Source: Acanthochlamys bracteata (Eukaryota > Streptophyta > Magnoliopsida > Pandanales > Velloziaceae). Taken from it: 64,000 bases of DNA. Position numbers and translations under genes: made by a program. The notes beneath the pieces were generated by a model. The model was given only the letters and a program-made list of their open reading frames with translations. It was not told the origin of the DNA and searched no databases. The DNA is taken from NCBI GenBank assembly GCA_019914995.1, contig CM034127.1, positions 12,090,001-12,154,000 of the forward strand. Direction: 5' to 3'. This document shows positions 25,084 through 38,057 of the stretch, piece by piece (the stretch's first letter is position 1; every line of letters begins with the position of its first letter).

Positions 25084-26764
25084 CTATGGCTCTCAGAGTT
25101 CAAGATTATGCCTCTGTTAAAAAATCAACAAATCAAATTCAACAAGCATTTGATAAGATCCAAAACGCTAGCAGCGGAGTGAAATTAATCAAGCTATAAC
25201 TTTAGCAATAAAATCCCAAATTCAATGAAGTAAAGTTGAAATAAGCATCATAAATCCAAGAAACAGATATAAAATCCAAATTCCACCTAAATCACAAGGT
25301 TATTATGACATTGTAGAAGATCAGTACCTTCCCTGGCGATTAAACTCTGAGAAAAAAACCGAATCGGAGTAATCGAGAACACAGATTCCCAGCGATCGAA
25401 CAAGTTTGAGTAGAAGATTAAGGTTTTCACGAAAATAAAATTCCAGAATTCGTTGGTCTTGAAACTAATTTGCTCTCCCTCGTCTCCGTCGAGAGTGAGA
25501 CAGAGAGGGTGTGAAAGAACATATCAACGAGCAGAATCTAAAAAGAAAACTCAATGGCGGGTGTTTAACGGATAAAGTCAGATCACCGGCCCGGCCCATT
25601 AACTAAATCCAACCTAAAAGACCAGTTTCATGGCCCATCAATAATAATCTAGTAGAGGCTTTTAGGAAAACTGCTGCGCAATCGGAATATGAATCTCGAA
25701 GCAAATGGAGGAAGCCGCGGCGGAGAAAGTATAGCGACAATGCCGGCGGCGAAACTTTGAATCTATATGAACTGCAGAAATTCCATCGAGGAACGCTGTG
25801 TTCATCGATAAGGCCCAGGCTTCACTTGATTATTTGAACTGTTAGTGAATTTAATCCCACATCTATATAAATTTTGAATATCACTTTTTGATTTTTGATT
25901 TTGGATTAAAAATTTAGAATTTTAATTTGATATAAAAATATATTTAGCTCAATTTATGATCCGATACAATCGTATTTACGTTATAATTTGGCAGTTAAAG
26001 TATTACATATTCCGCAATTTGAATTTAAATTTCTGTGTGAGAGTTAGATCTTAATAGACTGAAAAAATTTTCGAATTTTTATAAATTTTTGATAATTATA
26101 TTTTTTATTAATTGATTTTGAGTTAGACACTCCGACTCTTTAACAAAATATAAAAAATTTTTACAATTCAGGGCAAGTTAAGAATGGAGTTACTAAAAAA
26201 TGAAATCAGATGGATGTAAACACGATTGATATGCATATCCATACACGATTGATTTTGAGTTACACTCCATGAATGAATCTTATACTTCGACTTCTCAATA
26301 GAAATCTTGAATGTTGAAATGTGCAATCATTTAGTGACATCTCTGGTAACTGCTGCTGGCAATAATGTGTGCAAAATTCGCCAAGCTTAAGCCAGTTCCT
26401 AGACCTGAATGATCTCAAATATATATTATATATAACGTCTTTTCTAGCAGTTTCTTCAGGTTAACGAAGTTTATACGTGCATAGTTTTCTCCGGTGTGGT
26501 ATTTTTAAATCAGTTCGGTAGGTATTTCTCAATTGGTTCTATAGCTGTTTGTTCTGCCATTCAAGCAACATGTACACGGTGGTTGGTCTATCAAATCTAA
26601 ATCTTTGTTCAATATATGATAATAATTGGTCCATGTTAGACTTTTCATTTCTTTTAAATCCTAGAATATAAGTGATAAATACACAAACGTATATATATGG
26701 TAAATTGCTCCTACAATAATAGTTGTTGAGATTGATCATTTGATGCAACAGCCATGGTGATTGT

Positions 26765-26962
26765 GTTAGGAAATATTTAAGAGTGCTTATTAAAAAAATA
26801 ATATTTATTTTATAAATTTTTTTTAAAATAAAAATTATATATATAATTATTTGATATTTTATCTGTATTTTTAAATTTTTAAACAATATATAAAAAATTA
26901 TGTATAATTTTATACAGTTGAAAAAATTTATTAAAATTAATAAGCAATCTTAAACATGCCAT
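26765..26962. mobile_element. AT-rich MITE-like element
   Basis: Imperfect inverted ends: the left is TATTTAAGAGTGCTTATTAA, and the right read in reverse is GCATGTTTAAGATTGCTTATTA. They surround an A/T-rich core of about 150 bp. No coding sequence. The target-site duplication is unclear. Confidence 0.45.
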
Positions 26963-27339
26963 TAGTGACGTCTAACCTTCAGCCATGAGAATATCATCTG
27001 AACGGATAGAACAGAAATAATTTTGCATGTTGCACATTACAGGAACATGTTAGACACTCTTGTGAAAAAAAAAGTCCAACATAATAAAACGGATGTATGA
27101 AATTTGTGTGTTCAAATTGAATCTGATTTAAAAATTATATGCAAAACACCTTTAATAAAAGAATTAGCTCGTGATTGTTTCTGCTTTTCTCTATAAATGA
27201 TGCAAGGAAACAGCTATCAGTTTTTGTTTTTTTTTTCACCTAAAAAGATAACATAACCAAACATAACTATCAAGCTATGAAAGAAGATGAAAATATAAAA
27301 GAACTAAAAAATAAAAGCTAATGTATGAAGCTTTATCAG

Positions 27340-27552
27340 GGTGTATTTGAAATTGCTTATAAAATAAAAAATATTTTTATTTTTAAAAAAATAATAAAAA
27401 TATATAATAAAAAAATTTTATTTCGTAAAATTTTTTTACATTTTATAAAATTTTAAATAAATTTTATATATATTTAAAAAATATATATTAAAAAATATAT
27501 AATTAAAAAAAAATAATAAGCAGCGTTTTAAAAACTGCACCAAACGCTCTCT
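27340..27552. mobile_element. AT-rich MITE-like element
   Basis: The left end GGGTGTATTTGAAATTGCTTAT and the reversed right end beginning GAGAGCGTTTGGTGCAG bound an A/T core. They match the GTTTGG...TGCTTAT pattern of other blocks in the window. No target-site duplication could be fixed. Confidence 0.4.
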
Positions 27553-27862
27553 AATCGCGCATCTAACTTGAATTAAAATTAAAAAATTGAATTGAATCAT
27601 TGATAGCTTTCATCTTTTTGGTAATTATAGTTTTAATTATTTTATTTATTTTTTAGATAAGTATAGCTTGTCTCCTACGAAAACCAAGAACATATATACA
27701 CACATCTTTTTCAAATACCCACCCGATCTCAATCACAGCCGTCATCATCAACGTCCAAAATAAACCGGACGGCTGCAATTTGTTGCTAGATAAAAACGAG
27801 GGTCATCGTGACAGAGCGAAAGCTTTTTGCGGGTCCCATGGTAGAGGCCGTTTGGAACTGTT

Positions 27863-27870
27863 TATAAATA
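27863..27870 (+). promoter_or_regulatory. TATA box of SPIRAL1-like gene
   Basis: TATAAATA sits in a GC-balanced context, followed about 30 bp later by a CT-rich leader (27895-27960) that ends at a donor site, GTAAGAC. A leader intron of about 1.55 kb (27963-29516) would separate this promoter from the start codon. Confidence 0.6.
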
Positions 27871-29552
27871 CCCCACTCGCTTTCACTCATTCACTCTTTC
27901 GTTTCTTTTTACTCGCTGAACTCACGCTCTCCGCTCTCTCTCTCTCCCCTTACGATTTCGCGGTAAGACTTTCTTTTTTTTTTTTTTTTGGAAATTTAAG
28001 ATCTGATTCTAGATACCGTGGTTTTCTAGACTAGGTTTTGTGACATCTTTGCTAGTTTTTACTTTTATAGATTTGGTTGATTGATTGATTTCACTTCTGA
28101 GTGAGATTTGGGGCGATTTTTACTGGATTTACTGATGATTTCTTAACAAAATACTGAAAAGGTTTTATCGAAAGTAGTTTGTGGTGGATCTGAAAGAGGC
28201 TTGATGTTTTGCTCTTTTGAATTTGTTGTTTGGCTCTGATCTGGATCATGTCGGTTCGTATGTCGTTTGAAAATGTTGTTATCTGCAAATTGAATTTCTA
28301 GGATCAGAGTTCAAAGTTGATAGTGATCTGGTTACACTATATGAAATAACTTATTATTAAAAGTTTCTGGGATCTCAAAACTATGACGAGATATATTAAA
28401 AGTGGAGATCAACTTGAAGAGATCAAGGGAATATATTGGTCAACCGGTTTGGAGCATCAATGTCATTAGGATCTACTTCTAAAGGTTATTAAACCGTGCT
28501 GCAGTGATTTGAAAAATCCATGTGAGGTATTTTCCTCCTACAAGTAAACAAAATGAATTAGATAGCATTTTATGGAATTGTAGGCATAGTAAAGTGATTA
28601 AAGAGTGTATGTCTTTGGTGGCTGGTTCTACTTAAGATAATATGATACGGAGACAGCAACTGTATCTAGTTTCTTCAACTTTTTGTTACTATTTGATTAA
28701 TTTGGTTTTGATCCAGATATCCAAAACTTATGCAGTGGGGTCTCATCAACTTGTTGCCATTGGATTAGATTGTGACCACACGTAGAATATGTTGTGTTGC
28801 TTATGCAACCGGGTTATGTGATGGGCTTGCCGGCTGGTAGTGGCTTAAGATTCTAACCTTCTAGGTCTGTATGCATACCATAAATAGTTTGCCTTAGGAA
28901 CCTGCAAGGTTGCCTATGGCTTGCATGTGTAGGAAGGCAAACAAGTGTCACAGATTTATGTCAAGCCCGTAGTTGGTGAACTTTAGGGCTTGAAACTGGA
29001 AACTCTTGATCTTGATAAGCATTTCCATTGGGTTTTGGATGTTGTGAGAATGTTCTTTATTATGAGATTAATGCTTCATAATATAAGATGATTTTTCATA
29101 GGTAATTATCAGAATATGAATTGGTTTTGTTACATGCTATTCTTGAACATCTTTTGCATTGGTTGTTAAAATAGTAGCCATTAATGACATGTTTGTCTGG
29201 ATAATATCTTAGTTGCTATTGGGATGAGCAGTACCAGAATATCTAGATTTTGTAAAATTGAGCTAGCTTTCATGCAATACTGTAATCAAACAGAATGAGG
29301 AGATTATAGAGGAAAGTGGTTGCTGTGGGGATGTTCTGTTCATTAGGTTTTTATTGAAGTAGCAAAGTAACACATCTGAAACTATTTACGATCGTATTGC
29401 TGGAAGCTATTTGAATTCAGAAGCATCTTTTATGGTGAAGATTTGTTTGCACCTCTGGACTAACTCTTTTATATGCAATACATATGTTTTCTATATATTC
29501 ATTCGGTGAGCTGCAGTGCAGCCTGTGAAAACCAAAAAAGAAAAAACAACGA

Positions 29553-30167
29553 ATGGGTCGTGGAGTCAGTGCTGGTGGAGGGCAGAGCTCTCTGGGCTAC
29601 CTGTTCGGAAATGGTGAGTCTCCCAAACCTGCTCCAGAACCTGTCGATGCTAGTGCTGCACCACCTGCTCCAAAGCCTGCCGAGGCTAGTGCTGCACCAC
29701 CTGCTCCTAAACCTACCGAGTCTAATGCTGCACTACCTGCTCCAAAGTCCTCCTCTCCTCCAGTGGACAACAGCCCGCAGATTCCTGCTGGCATTCAAGG
29801 TGGAACTGGAAACAACTACTTCCGAGCTGATGGCCAGAACAGTGGTAACTTCTTAACGGTATGTGTCTATGTTTGTGGTTTACTTGTGCTTGCTATTAGT
29901 TGCTGTTATGTTTTCAGTGCTATAGAATTTCATTTGATCTTCCATACATCGCTTTCGAGATAGTACTTTCATCATCATGTTGGTGGCTTTAGGATAACTC
30001 AAGCTTTACCTTGAGAAATATATTTGTCTATTCTAGTTTTTTTAACATGTTTTTTCCCTTGCAATAACTTGGATATTTGGGACCAGGACCGGCCGTCAAC
30101 GAAGGTGCATGCTGCTCCTGGTGGTGGTTCCTCCCTTGGGTACTTGTTTGGCGATGGTGGGAATTGA
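29553..30167 (+). CDS. SP1L: SPIRAL1-like microtubule-associated protein
   Basis: Two coding exons, 29553-29858 and 30087-30167, give 128 residues. The protein has the family's two mirror-image ends. The N-terminus is [19 protein letters not shown]. The C-terminus is a [22 protein letters not shown] block interrupted only by the splice after NFLT. A conserved [15 protein letters not shown] segment precedes the splice. SPIRAL1 proteins bind cortical microtubules and keep cell expansion straight (family knowledge). The linker between the ends is expanded by three 12-residue Ala/Pro/Lys repeats at 31-66, making the protein somewhat longer than typical 110-120-residue members. The start is fixed by the MGRG motif. 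The leader is split by a long intron. It is convergent with the Kelch gene downstream. Confidence 0.95.
29643..29750 (+). repeat. Three 36-bp in-frame tandem repeats in SPIRAL1-like linker
   Basis: The DNA encodes [24 protein letters not shown] and [12 protein letters not shown] in succession. The first two units are nearly identical and the third is diverged. The length is a multiple of three, so the array keeps frame and only lengthens the disordered linker. Confidence 0.8.
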
Positions 30168-31423
30168 TGATCACCTCATTGCCCTTGCTGGCATAGTGTT
30201 GTTTAAAATGGAGAAATTGATTAGAGAAGGCTAGTGCTTTTTGGTTGCACTTCTTCCTGTCTGTTTGATGTTGTAATATATGGCTTTTCAGAATATGTTG
30301 TTTCTTTCTGTTTTGACTTTGTGATGCTAAACCAGGAAGGGTTGATGATCTCTATGCATCTTCATATTTGCCAGTATTAACGATCTGTGTTTGTTTACGC
30401 ACGGCTGAAGTAAATTGTTACTCATACTCGTTGAGATTTAGAGTGTGGTCATCCTTTTATCTTCATGCATTTGCTATGGATTTGGAACCTAGAATATCAT
30501 TTGAGTTAAAGCTTTGACGACCAGAGGAAGATATTGATGCACTTAAACAGTTGTTTAATTGCTTGCTAGGCCAAGTTGTGACATTGCAATAGTTCTCAAT
30601 GCACATAGATTGTGTAAACATAACATATTTTAGAGAATTTTCGTTTTCAACAGAAGCTCTCTGAAATTGGTAGCTGTCATTTTGCGGTCTATTTCCTAGG
30701 TGTCAATCCTTCGTTTCAATCTCAAAAGATCATAAGAATGTCTTCGTTCTCTAACAGGATAGCAATAGTTCCTATTCCTGAAAACACCATCAATACAGAT
30801 CTTACAGAGACATCCTGTCCCAAATCAGTTTCAACTCCTGTCATTCTTGACAGCCTTCCTAGAAGGCAAAGCCAAAACTTCAAGCATACATTGGCAAAAC
30901 ACTAAGCTAAAAAATAAAAAGAGCATGCGTCAGAGCTGCCTAAACCAACAAACTACTAATAAGTACCTACTAAACTCATTTTTACAATCTATTGGCTACA
31001 AGATGTACTCGCACGAACGCGCCCCACCTACAAGAAATCCAAGCATTTTACAATGCTTTCCTCATGAACATTAGGTCTCTCCTTTACATGGTACAATCAC
31101 GTTGATTACTCCAACCGTTTGCTGATAGTCTTAATGTTTGAAACAGGAACCAGTGACCCTGCTTGAAATAAGAAGCCCTTTTCTACTGGCTGGTGGGTCT
31201 GCAATTTGGGTAGTTAATTAGCCATCCTGCAAATTTTTGTTCTTCCACTGTTTCTTATTGGGTAAGACTGAGCTTCTAAAGGTCCACACATGAAAATGAA
31301 ACCAAGCAAAATTTTCATCAAGGCCCTACTGCTACAAAACAATAGAACAGGAGTCCATGTCATAGAACAGTCAAGGAAAGCAAAATAACAGATTGCACTG
31401 AAATCATCCACTTTTTACCTGGG
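30168..31423. other. Convergent intergenic region
   Basis: Contains the 3' UTR of the SPIRAL1-like gene on the left and, on the right, the presumed 3' UTR of the minus-strand Kelch gene. No further gene, repeat or RNA is recognised. Confidence 0.5.
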
Positions 31424-34400
31424 CTAGATGCTGAGGACGGTATTAGAAGTAGCAGTAGTGTCACCATGATTTCTAGGCTCTTGATCAGGCAGGCCATTTA
31501 GACTTCCACCACTGGTCACCTTCATATCAGTCAGCGAAGAAGGCTCTGAGATCCCGGACTTCTGTTGACATGCATACGTTAGCACTAAACCTTTACTAGC
31601 ATTTTGTAAAGAAAAAGGAAAATGAATTAATGGCACAGGAAAATTTTCTCGTGTATTGCAAGGGGACAGCTAATACGATAAATTATATTTTGTTAGATTG
31701 TCTCACAACTAAGGGAGGTACATGAATTGGACACATACCACAACCTGAACACAAACGACAATTATCAATGCAGCTCATGCTCAATTACCCTAATATCACA
31801 AAGGAATGGTGAGTAAGAAACTCTACAAAAATGCCATAGTAGGATAAAGTGAATATCCTCCAGCTTGCGGCCTGCAATAGCCAAACACTGGGGACTCTCT
31901 GAAATTAGGTCAGAACAGGTCATGCTCTAGAGAAGCACCCTTATACTTTTGGAAGAAGGCAGAAAACATCACTGAAGATTGCTTCAAACTAAACAGTACT
32001 TGTTACAGCATACATAAAGAGCATATGAAAAATTAGTGAGTTTTCGGATCCTGTAATTTTGCATCAGTTGTGAGATGGCATGTGGAGAGGCTTAAAAATT
32101 GCAACAGATTATAAAAGGCTATATGTAAGTTGTAACAAAATGTTATACCACACTCTTAACGTTTTGCCTCTTTAATCACCCAAGATGGAAGGAGTTCAGA
32201 ACATTGGCCTGGATATAAGCTTAAATTTTTCTGGATACAAAGTTTATATTCGATGTCTCTAGATAGCACAATCAAATGCACATAACTGACCTTATTTTGC
32301 TCATAACAATCAATTTCCGGGACTTGATCCATTGAATTTGTAAGGGATGTTTCTTGGCGCAAGTTCAGAGAAGCTGATACCTCCATATTCATCTTCCTCT
32401 GGTCTGAGGATTTCGCTTCCTCATCAACATCTTTGGAGGCTTTGGCAATCAATTGAGGCTGTTCCAAACTAGAACACTTGACAATGCCCATATGCCTCTG
32501 GTCTTTGTTTTTAGCTTCCTCAGATATAACATTCATGACGTCTACACTTGCTTGGTTCAGATCCATATGTTCAAAATCTGTACCTGTTCTCCGTCTGAAA
32601 GAATCTCAAAATATATGCTTAAAGACAGTGAACTGAAAGAAGCAATAAAGATCAAGCAACTTTTTACACTCACTTGTTTTCCTGGATAGGCATCACAGTG
32701 TAGGAGAATATCATGCCACGGAGCAATTTTCCTTCAATGAAAGTTTCGATTTCATAACCAAAATCATTTGTATGCATGATCCTTGCTTCAAAGCTTCTCT
32801 TTCTAGCAGTTTTAACATCGTTATCTATCGGGTCTTCTTCAAAACACAAAGACAATTTGTCCTATAAGTTTAGGTTTCTCATGAAGGAAATGAATACTAT
32901 AAAACTTCAGTAAGGTACTAAGGTGCAAGAAGTAACATCATCAAACCCACAAAAATTGCTCACAAACAAAGCAATGACACCAAAACTATAGCACATATTT
33001 ACATCTTGTTTCACAATGTCACCCAAAATGATCAACTCATTAAAATCAATAAACAGAATGTAGCAGAAAGATAACCACGTTAATATTCCTGAAGTGTTAT
33101 GATATTTAAATACGACTTAATTCAATCTTTGTTCCCCAATTTTTTCATAGGGGCTAAAGCTATCCTCACACAAGCTCTGATATTAGATAAACCAGTATGG
33201 CATGTGACAAACATGTAATTGATCCACCTCTTGACATAATAGTTGATGATCCTTTTTATGTTTGTTATTGTTACTGATGCTGTGGTATTTACTAGCAGTT
33301 TACTCAGCTCATACTCAATTCACAGTTCAATCTGAAAATAGTAGTGCTCCATCAGCTTATGTTTACAAAAAACAAAGCATTAGTGAGTGCTTAATAGTGA
33401 AGAAAAAAAGGTCTTTTATCTAAAACAGAAGAAACACAAAGGATGCTGAATTGTGAAGAAATACTGATTACAAATTAGCGCTGTACCTGTGTGTAGATAA
33501 TACATATCATCAAGGGCCTCAAGATTCTCATTGCAACCACCCATGAAGACAATGATGCCGTTCTGTTCATCCAAACAATCTCCAGCTACTGAAAATCGAG
33601 CACAGGGACCTTCATTGAGTTTTGTAACTCTACTCCAGAAGCCAGTGTCTGTATTAAAAAAATTTTCAATAAACGTGAGTGCTTCTTGCAATACTGAGTG
33701 GTTACAGTAATGCCACTGCTGTTTACGAATTAATGAGTTCATAGAACATACCTAGATTTAGGACATGAAGGTCATCATAAAGGTTTCTATCATCTGTGAA
33801 ACCTCCAAAGACAAACAATCTATTTCCAACAGCTACAGTTGTATGGCCTGCACGAGGAGCTAGCATTTGTCCAGAAGTATTTATTTGTCTCCACGAAAGG
33901 GTATCTATTACAAAATGAAAAGCTCTTGTGAGAAAGTACATACAATACCAATCACCAGTTTTTTCTCTTAACCACAGAGAAGGCAGTAATGGCATGCATT
34001 TAGAAGCTAACGTTTCTAAGTACTAAGATAAAACCTCTCAGACGCATGAATTAGAAGTTTTACTGTGTCAACCAACTGAAAAGCATCTAATATGAAACAA
34101 AAAACAAAAGATAGTTGCTTAATAAGATGCAGACAACTCAAAAAATAATTTCTGAAGAAGACCACTGAGCACCAAGAAAAACATTCAATCATATTCCAAG
34201 AATGAAAAATCAACAACAACCAGGACTATTCAGACTAAGCAGGGTTGGCAGATCCATTAGTAACGTAATTGGTTTAGTATCTTATGTGGAAAATCATATC
34301 ACATGCTTGGGAACTACAATCTTGCATTACAAATCAAATTCTAACTTCATTACCTGCATCTAAAATATGGACATCAGAAAGATAGCAATCAGTAGAATCT

Positions 34401-36669
34401 TCGCCACCAAGCACTATTATTTTGTTCTTCCTAGATGAACATGTATGACTATCTCGAGGAGAAGGTGGAATCCCAGATGTTACCGCACGCTCCCATACTA
34501 ACGAGTCTGTGAAAAACCACCTAATATCAGTTTCCCTGAATCAACCTAGAACCTCAATAGTAGTAAATGATCTTCAAGAAAAGAAAAATCTAATGCATTC
34601 CTTCTACAGAGAATCAACAACACTTGTATCAGCTTTCTGCACCATATTGGATAAGAAGAAGTATATTGAAAGCTTGTTAACTTGCCCAGTACAGATCTTC
34701 TGTTAGAATGTAGCAGTAAACCATTTGATTATACTTAAAAGAGAGCTCATTAGTACTTACCTGTATGCAGTATGTAAAGATCGTTATAGTACACTTCATC
34801 AGGATAGTCCATTGACTTTCCACAGCCACCAAAGATGAAGAGTCGTGTGCCAACAAGTGTTGCACTGTGTCCTTCACGGGCATCTGGTCCATCCCCTTGG
34901 AGGGCTGGCTGTATCCATGTGTTAGATGCTGTTCACATATTCCAGCAATGAGAAGTTAAGACCATCAATCAACTGTAAAAGAATTGATTTCTGGTAATTA
35001 GCCTACATAGCTTCATCAACCAAATTTCTAAGTGTAATAACATCGAGAACGCAAACATGTGGAGAAACTTGTTATCATCCAAAGTGACCAGACGTACATA
35101 TTGGTTATAACATACCACCCTATGCAGATGTCCTTGAAATAATCATTACACATGAAACTTTCCTAATAATAGTCTGCCACATCCAAAAGAAGACAAGGTA
35201 CAAGGTTCACAAGTTTTCCTCCAAAAACATATAATTCCAGCAGAATGGATGAAGTTCCTGTTGTGCTTGACATATTGCACATAGGTTTTAAAAAATCTGA
35301 GATTTCGACCAACATCTAAGACTTAAAGAACTAGAAGTGGTATGAAAACCAAGATTTTTACTAGACTAGAACAACAAATTCTGAAACGTTGTACCTGTCC
35401 ACAAAAAAGTTCGATTAGCTTGCATATCCAAAGGTGCAGTACAGATATAAAATAGCCCTTTGTTTGAGGAAGTACATAAATGGCGGCAGGCATTATGACA
35501 GAAACGTACATACAGGTATCCAGAATGTGCAGATCCTTGAGAGGCGTTCTCCCATCTGTTCCCCCAAATACAAAGAGCTTGCTCCCTACAGTCGTACAAC
35601 TATGGCTGTCCCTAGGAGAAGGAGGAAGTCCCTTGATAATTGGCCTGCTCCATGTCTGGTTATCTGCAAAAAGACCAAAAATGCAAAATTGTAAAACACA
35701 AAAGGTTGAAAGGTAGACTAAATGGAGCATGCAATTAGAAAAAGAGCCTAAAGGACATCTTTATATTTCAGACTGAGACCACTTCAGCTACTTCTAGCTT
35801 CAAGAAAGGCACACCACACATTCATTAACTCTAATTTAACTACTAAGGAGAAAGATCTATAGTTTCTAAATGTCCATGATATGAAACAATAATAACAATA
35901 ACAAAGATTTCCGTCATTTTCTCTATGACAAAAAAGGTATTCGAAATATAAGCTGGTAAAGGTACCAACCAACATGATAAAAGTGCGAGCTGTATCTGTA
36001 TGACACTTAAATTGTATTATATCTGATGCTAGTAACTATTCGTTCTGTGAGTACAGTGGCTTGCAGCTTTCTCTCTCGTTCTATATGATAGATTGGAGTG
36101 AAATAGGTTGAAGCTATAAGAAAAATTATCCCACTATTACAAGGGCTTCCTCATTCCCTACCTCAAACTACAATGTTCTCTAAAAAACAACACAAAACCT
36201 TTCTTTTTATTTCTACATAAACTGAAATTGCTCACAAGGTTCTATAGTTACCAATTCTGAAGCAGCTCCACGGAATTGCTAGATCAAGCGGAAATATATC
36301 AATGAAGCAGAAATCTAGCGCTAATAATTCGCCACAGAATCAACTAATTCCAAATTTTCATACAAAATAATAATAATTGAGAACAAAATCAAGTAACCTA
36401 CAGCTGAATCAAAAAATCACAGTTTCAAAAACGCGGAAATCAAACGAGCACCAAACCTTAAGAGCAACTGAATCGAAAAATTAAAACGTACGTGAATCGA
36501 AGACGTGGACGTCGTTGGTCTGAGCGTTATCGCCGCCGTAACCGGCGAAGACGTAGATGAAACGGCCGCCACTGACGGCGTTACATGTATGGCCCCACCT
36601 CCGACCGGGCCCCACCGTTCCTTTCCTTCCCTCCGGCCGGCCCCGGCCCCAAACCCTCTCCCACCGCAT
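31424..36669 (-). CDS. Kelch-repeat beta-propeller protein (AT1G18610/AT1G74150-like)
   Basis: Nine exons, right to left: 36669-36492, 35663-35514, 34928-34761, 34506-34354, 33904-33752, 33648-33487, 32836-32674, 32594-32291 and 31561-31424. Phases agree and give about 522 residues. Six Kelch blades are visible from their paired motifs: RWGHTCNAV, RDSHSCTTV...FVFGG, REGHSATLV...FIFGG, RDSHTCSSR...VLGG, RAGHTTVAV...FVFGG and ARFSVAG...FMGG. Each mostly ends in a DLHILDT-like strand. Exons 2-6 each code roughly one blade and share the same phase, a trace of blade duplication. The C-terminal third is hydrophilic, with a duplicated EEAK..DQR.M motif at 401-411 and 434-444. The family resembles Rab9-effector/tea1-like Kelch proteins in databases, but a biochemical role is not established by the sequence. 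It is likely a protein-interaction scaffold. The promoter region is shared with the divergent CYP78A gene. Confidence 0.9.
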
Positions 36670-37937
36670 CGATCGATCGAAGAATCAGTCGATCTTCTCT
36701 CTCTCACTTAAGTCTGCAAACCATTACTAGACACTGTCCTTCCTGAAAACTAAATAAAACAGGAAAATAAAAGGAGATGAAACCATTTCATGAACACACA
36801 ACAGAACACTAGTCTACTCAGATCCCACCTGTTTATAGCTAGTCTCTAATTGCCATGTGTGAAGAGCTATGGTATACCGGTTTCATAGATACCATCCCAA
36901 AACATGGAAAAATTAGATTCACATTTGTAGCTTTCTAGATAAACAGCCCAGCTAACATTTTGGGCCTACAAACTCGAACTTTTGCACTGGGCTAAAGCGC
37001 TCGTACGCAAATGCAATTAGGCGTAAAGTCAGAACGTCAGCGGTCGTGTGAGATTGGTATTTTTAACGAAAAACAATTTTAATAAATTTTTAGAAACTGA
37101 GCTGATGATGATTGAAATCATATGAAATAAGATGGTAATGCAACAAAGAAATTAGTATAAACAAATTCGACACACATCAAAATTTTTAGCTCACAAACGT
37201 CCGACAGATTTGAAACCTTAGAACTATTCAATAGTATTTGAAGAGATTATGATAAAAAGCTTTTTTATAGATATTTTAAAATTTTTCCAAAAAGTACACT
37301 TATTTTGTTTATTTAAAAATAATAAAAATAATTATACAAATAAAAATTATACGACATATATTAATCTTATTTTTTATATTATTTTAAAATTTTAAAATAT
37401 TATAAAAAATTTATTTTAAAATGTGAAAAATTTTGGAGAGTGAAGATATTGCTGCCAAACATCTCCAAATTTTATTGGATTGTATTGCAAAACACTTGGG
37501 AGGAGGACGGACGACGAACTCATATGGAACGGTCGCATAAGAAAACAAGGATCATAATATCCATTCCCATACACGATTCATTGCAAACAATACCAAAAGC
37601 TCTCTATTGCATCCTATTGGAGATTGGTTTCTTTCTAATTAAGCTAGCTAGCAATGTATGGGCATGCAAAATGTCTGATGATCAACTTCTCTATCTATGC
37701 ACATAGGCATATTGTGAAGAATTTATAATTTTTTAAAATCAATTTATAATGAAAACAGTAAGTCTGAATTTTAATAAATATTATTTTAAAATTACTAATA
37801 AGCATAAAAGTTTGCAAAGTTTTGACCTACGATATTGACTTTGTTTCAAGCTATCTTTTGTAAGAAACAGAAGAATTTAAACCTTACGAAGGGTTCCTGC
37901 AGAGTTGAAATTTCAAATCCCTATCCACTCCCTCTGC
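36670..37937. other. Divergent promoter region, Kelch and CYP78A genes
   Basis: About 1.3 kb separates two divergently transcribed genes. The left 100 bases are the leader of the Kelch gene. From 37250 to 37440 the sequence is very AT-rich and resembles the MITE-like blocks elsewhere, but without clear ends. No gene seen. Confidence 0.45.
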
Positions 37938-37945
37938 TATTTAAA
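37938..37945 (+). promoter_or_regulatory. TATA-like box of CYP78A gene
   Basis: TATTTAAA lies about 110 bp before the start codon and is followed by a pyrimidine-rich leader without any upstream ATG. Confidence 0.5.
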
Positions 37946-38057
37946 AGCTCCCCTGCTTCGCACTTTCCTCCCTCACCATCACTCTGCTTCGCTTTGAAAA
38001 CCACTTCCCTGCTTTGATTTCCACCTGAAAAACACTTCCTGTGCTCAAATTTCAGGA

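Larger units (their letters stand above)
25084..27862. other. Divergent intergenic region between the CCCH gene and the SPIRAL1-like gene
   Basis: The first 450 bases hold the 5' UTR and leader intron of the minus-strand CCCH gene and its promoter. From 25850 onward the sequence is AT-rich and carries two MITE-like blocks (about 26765-26962 and 27340-27552). No gene is seen. Confidence 0.5.
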
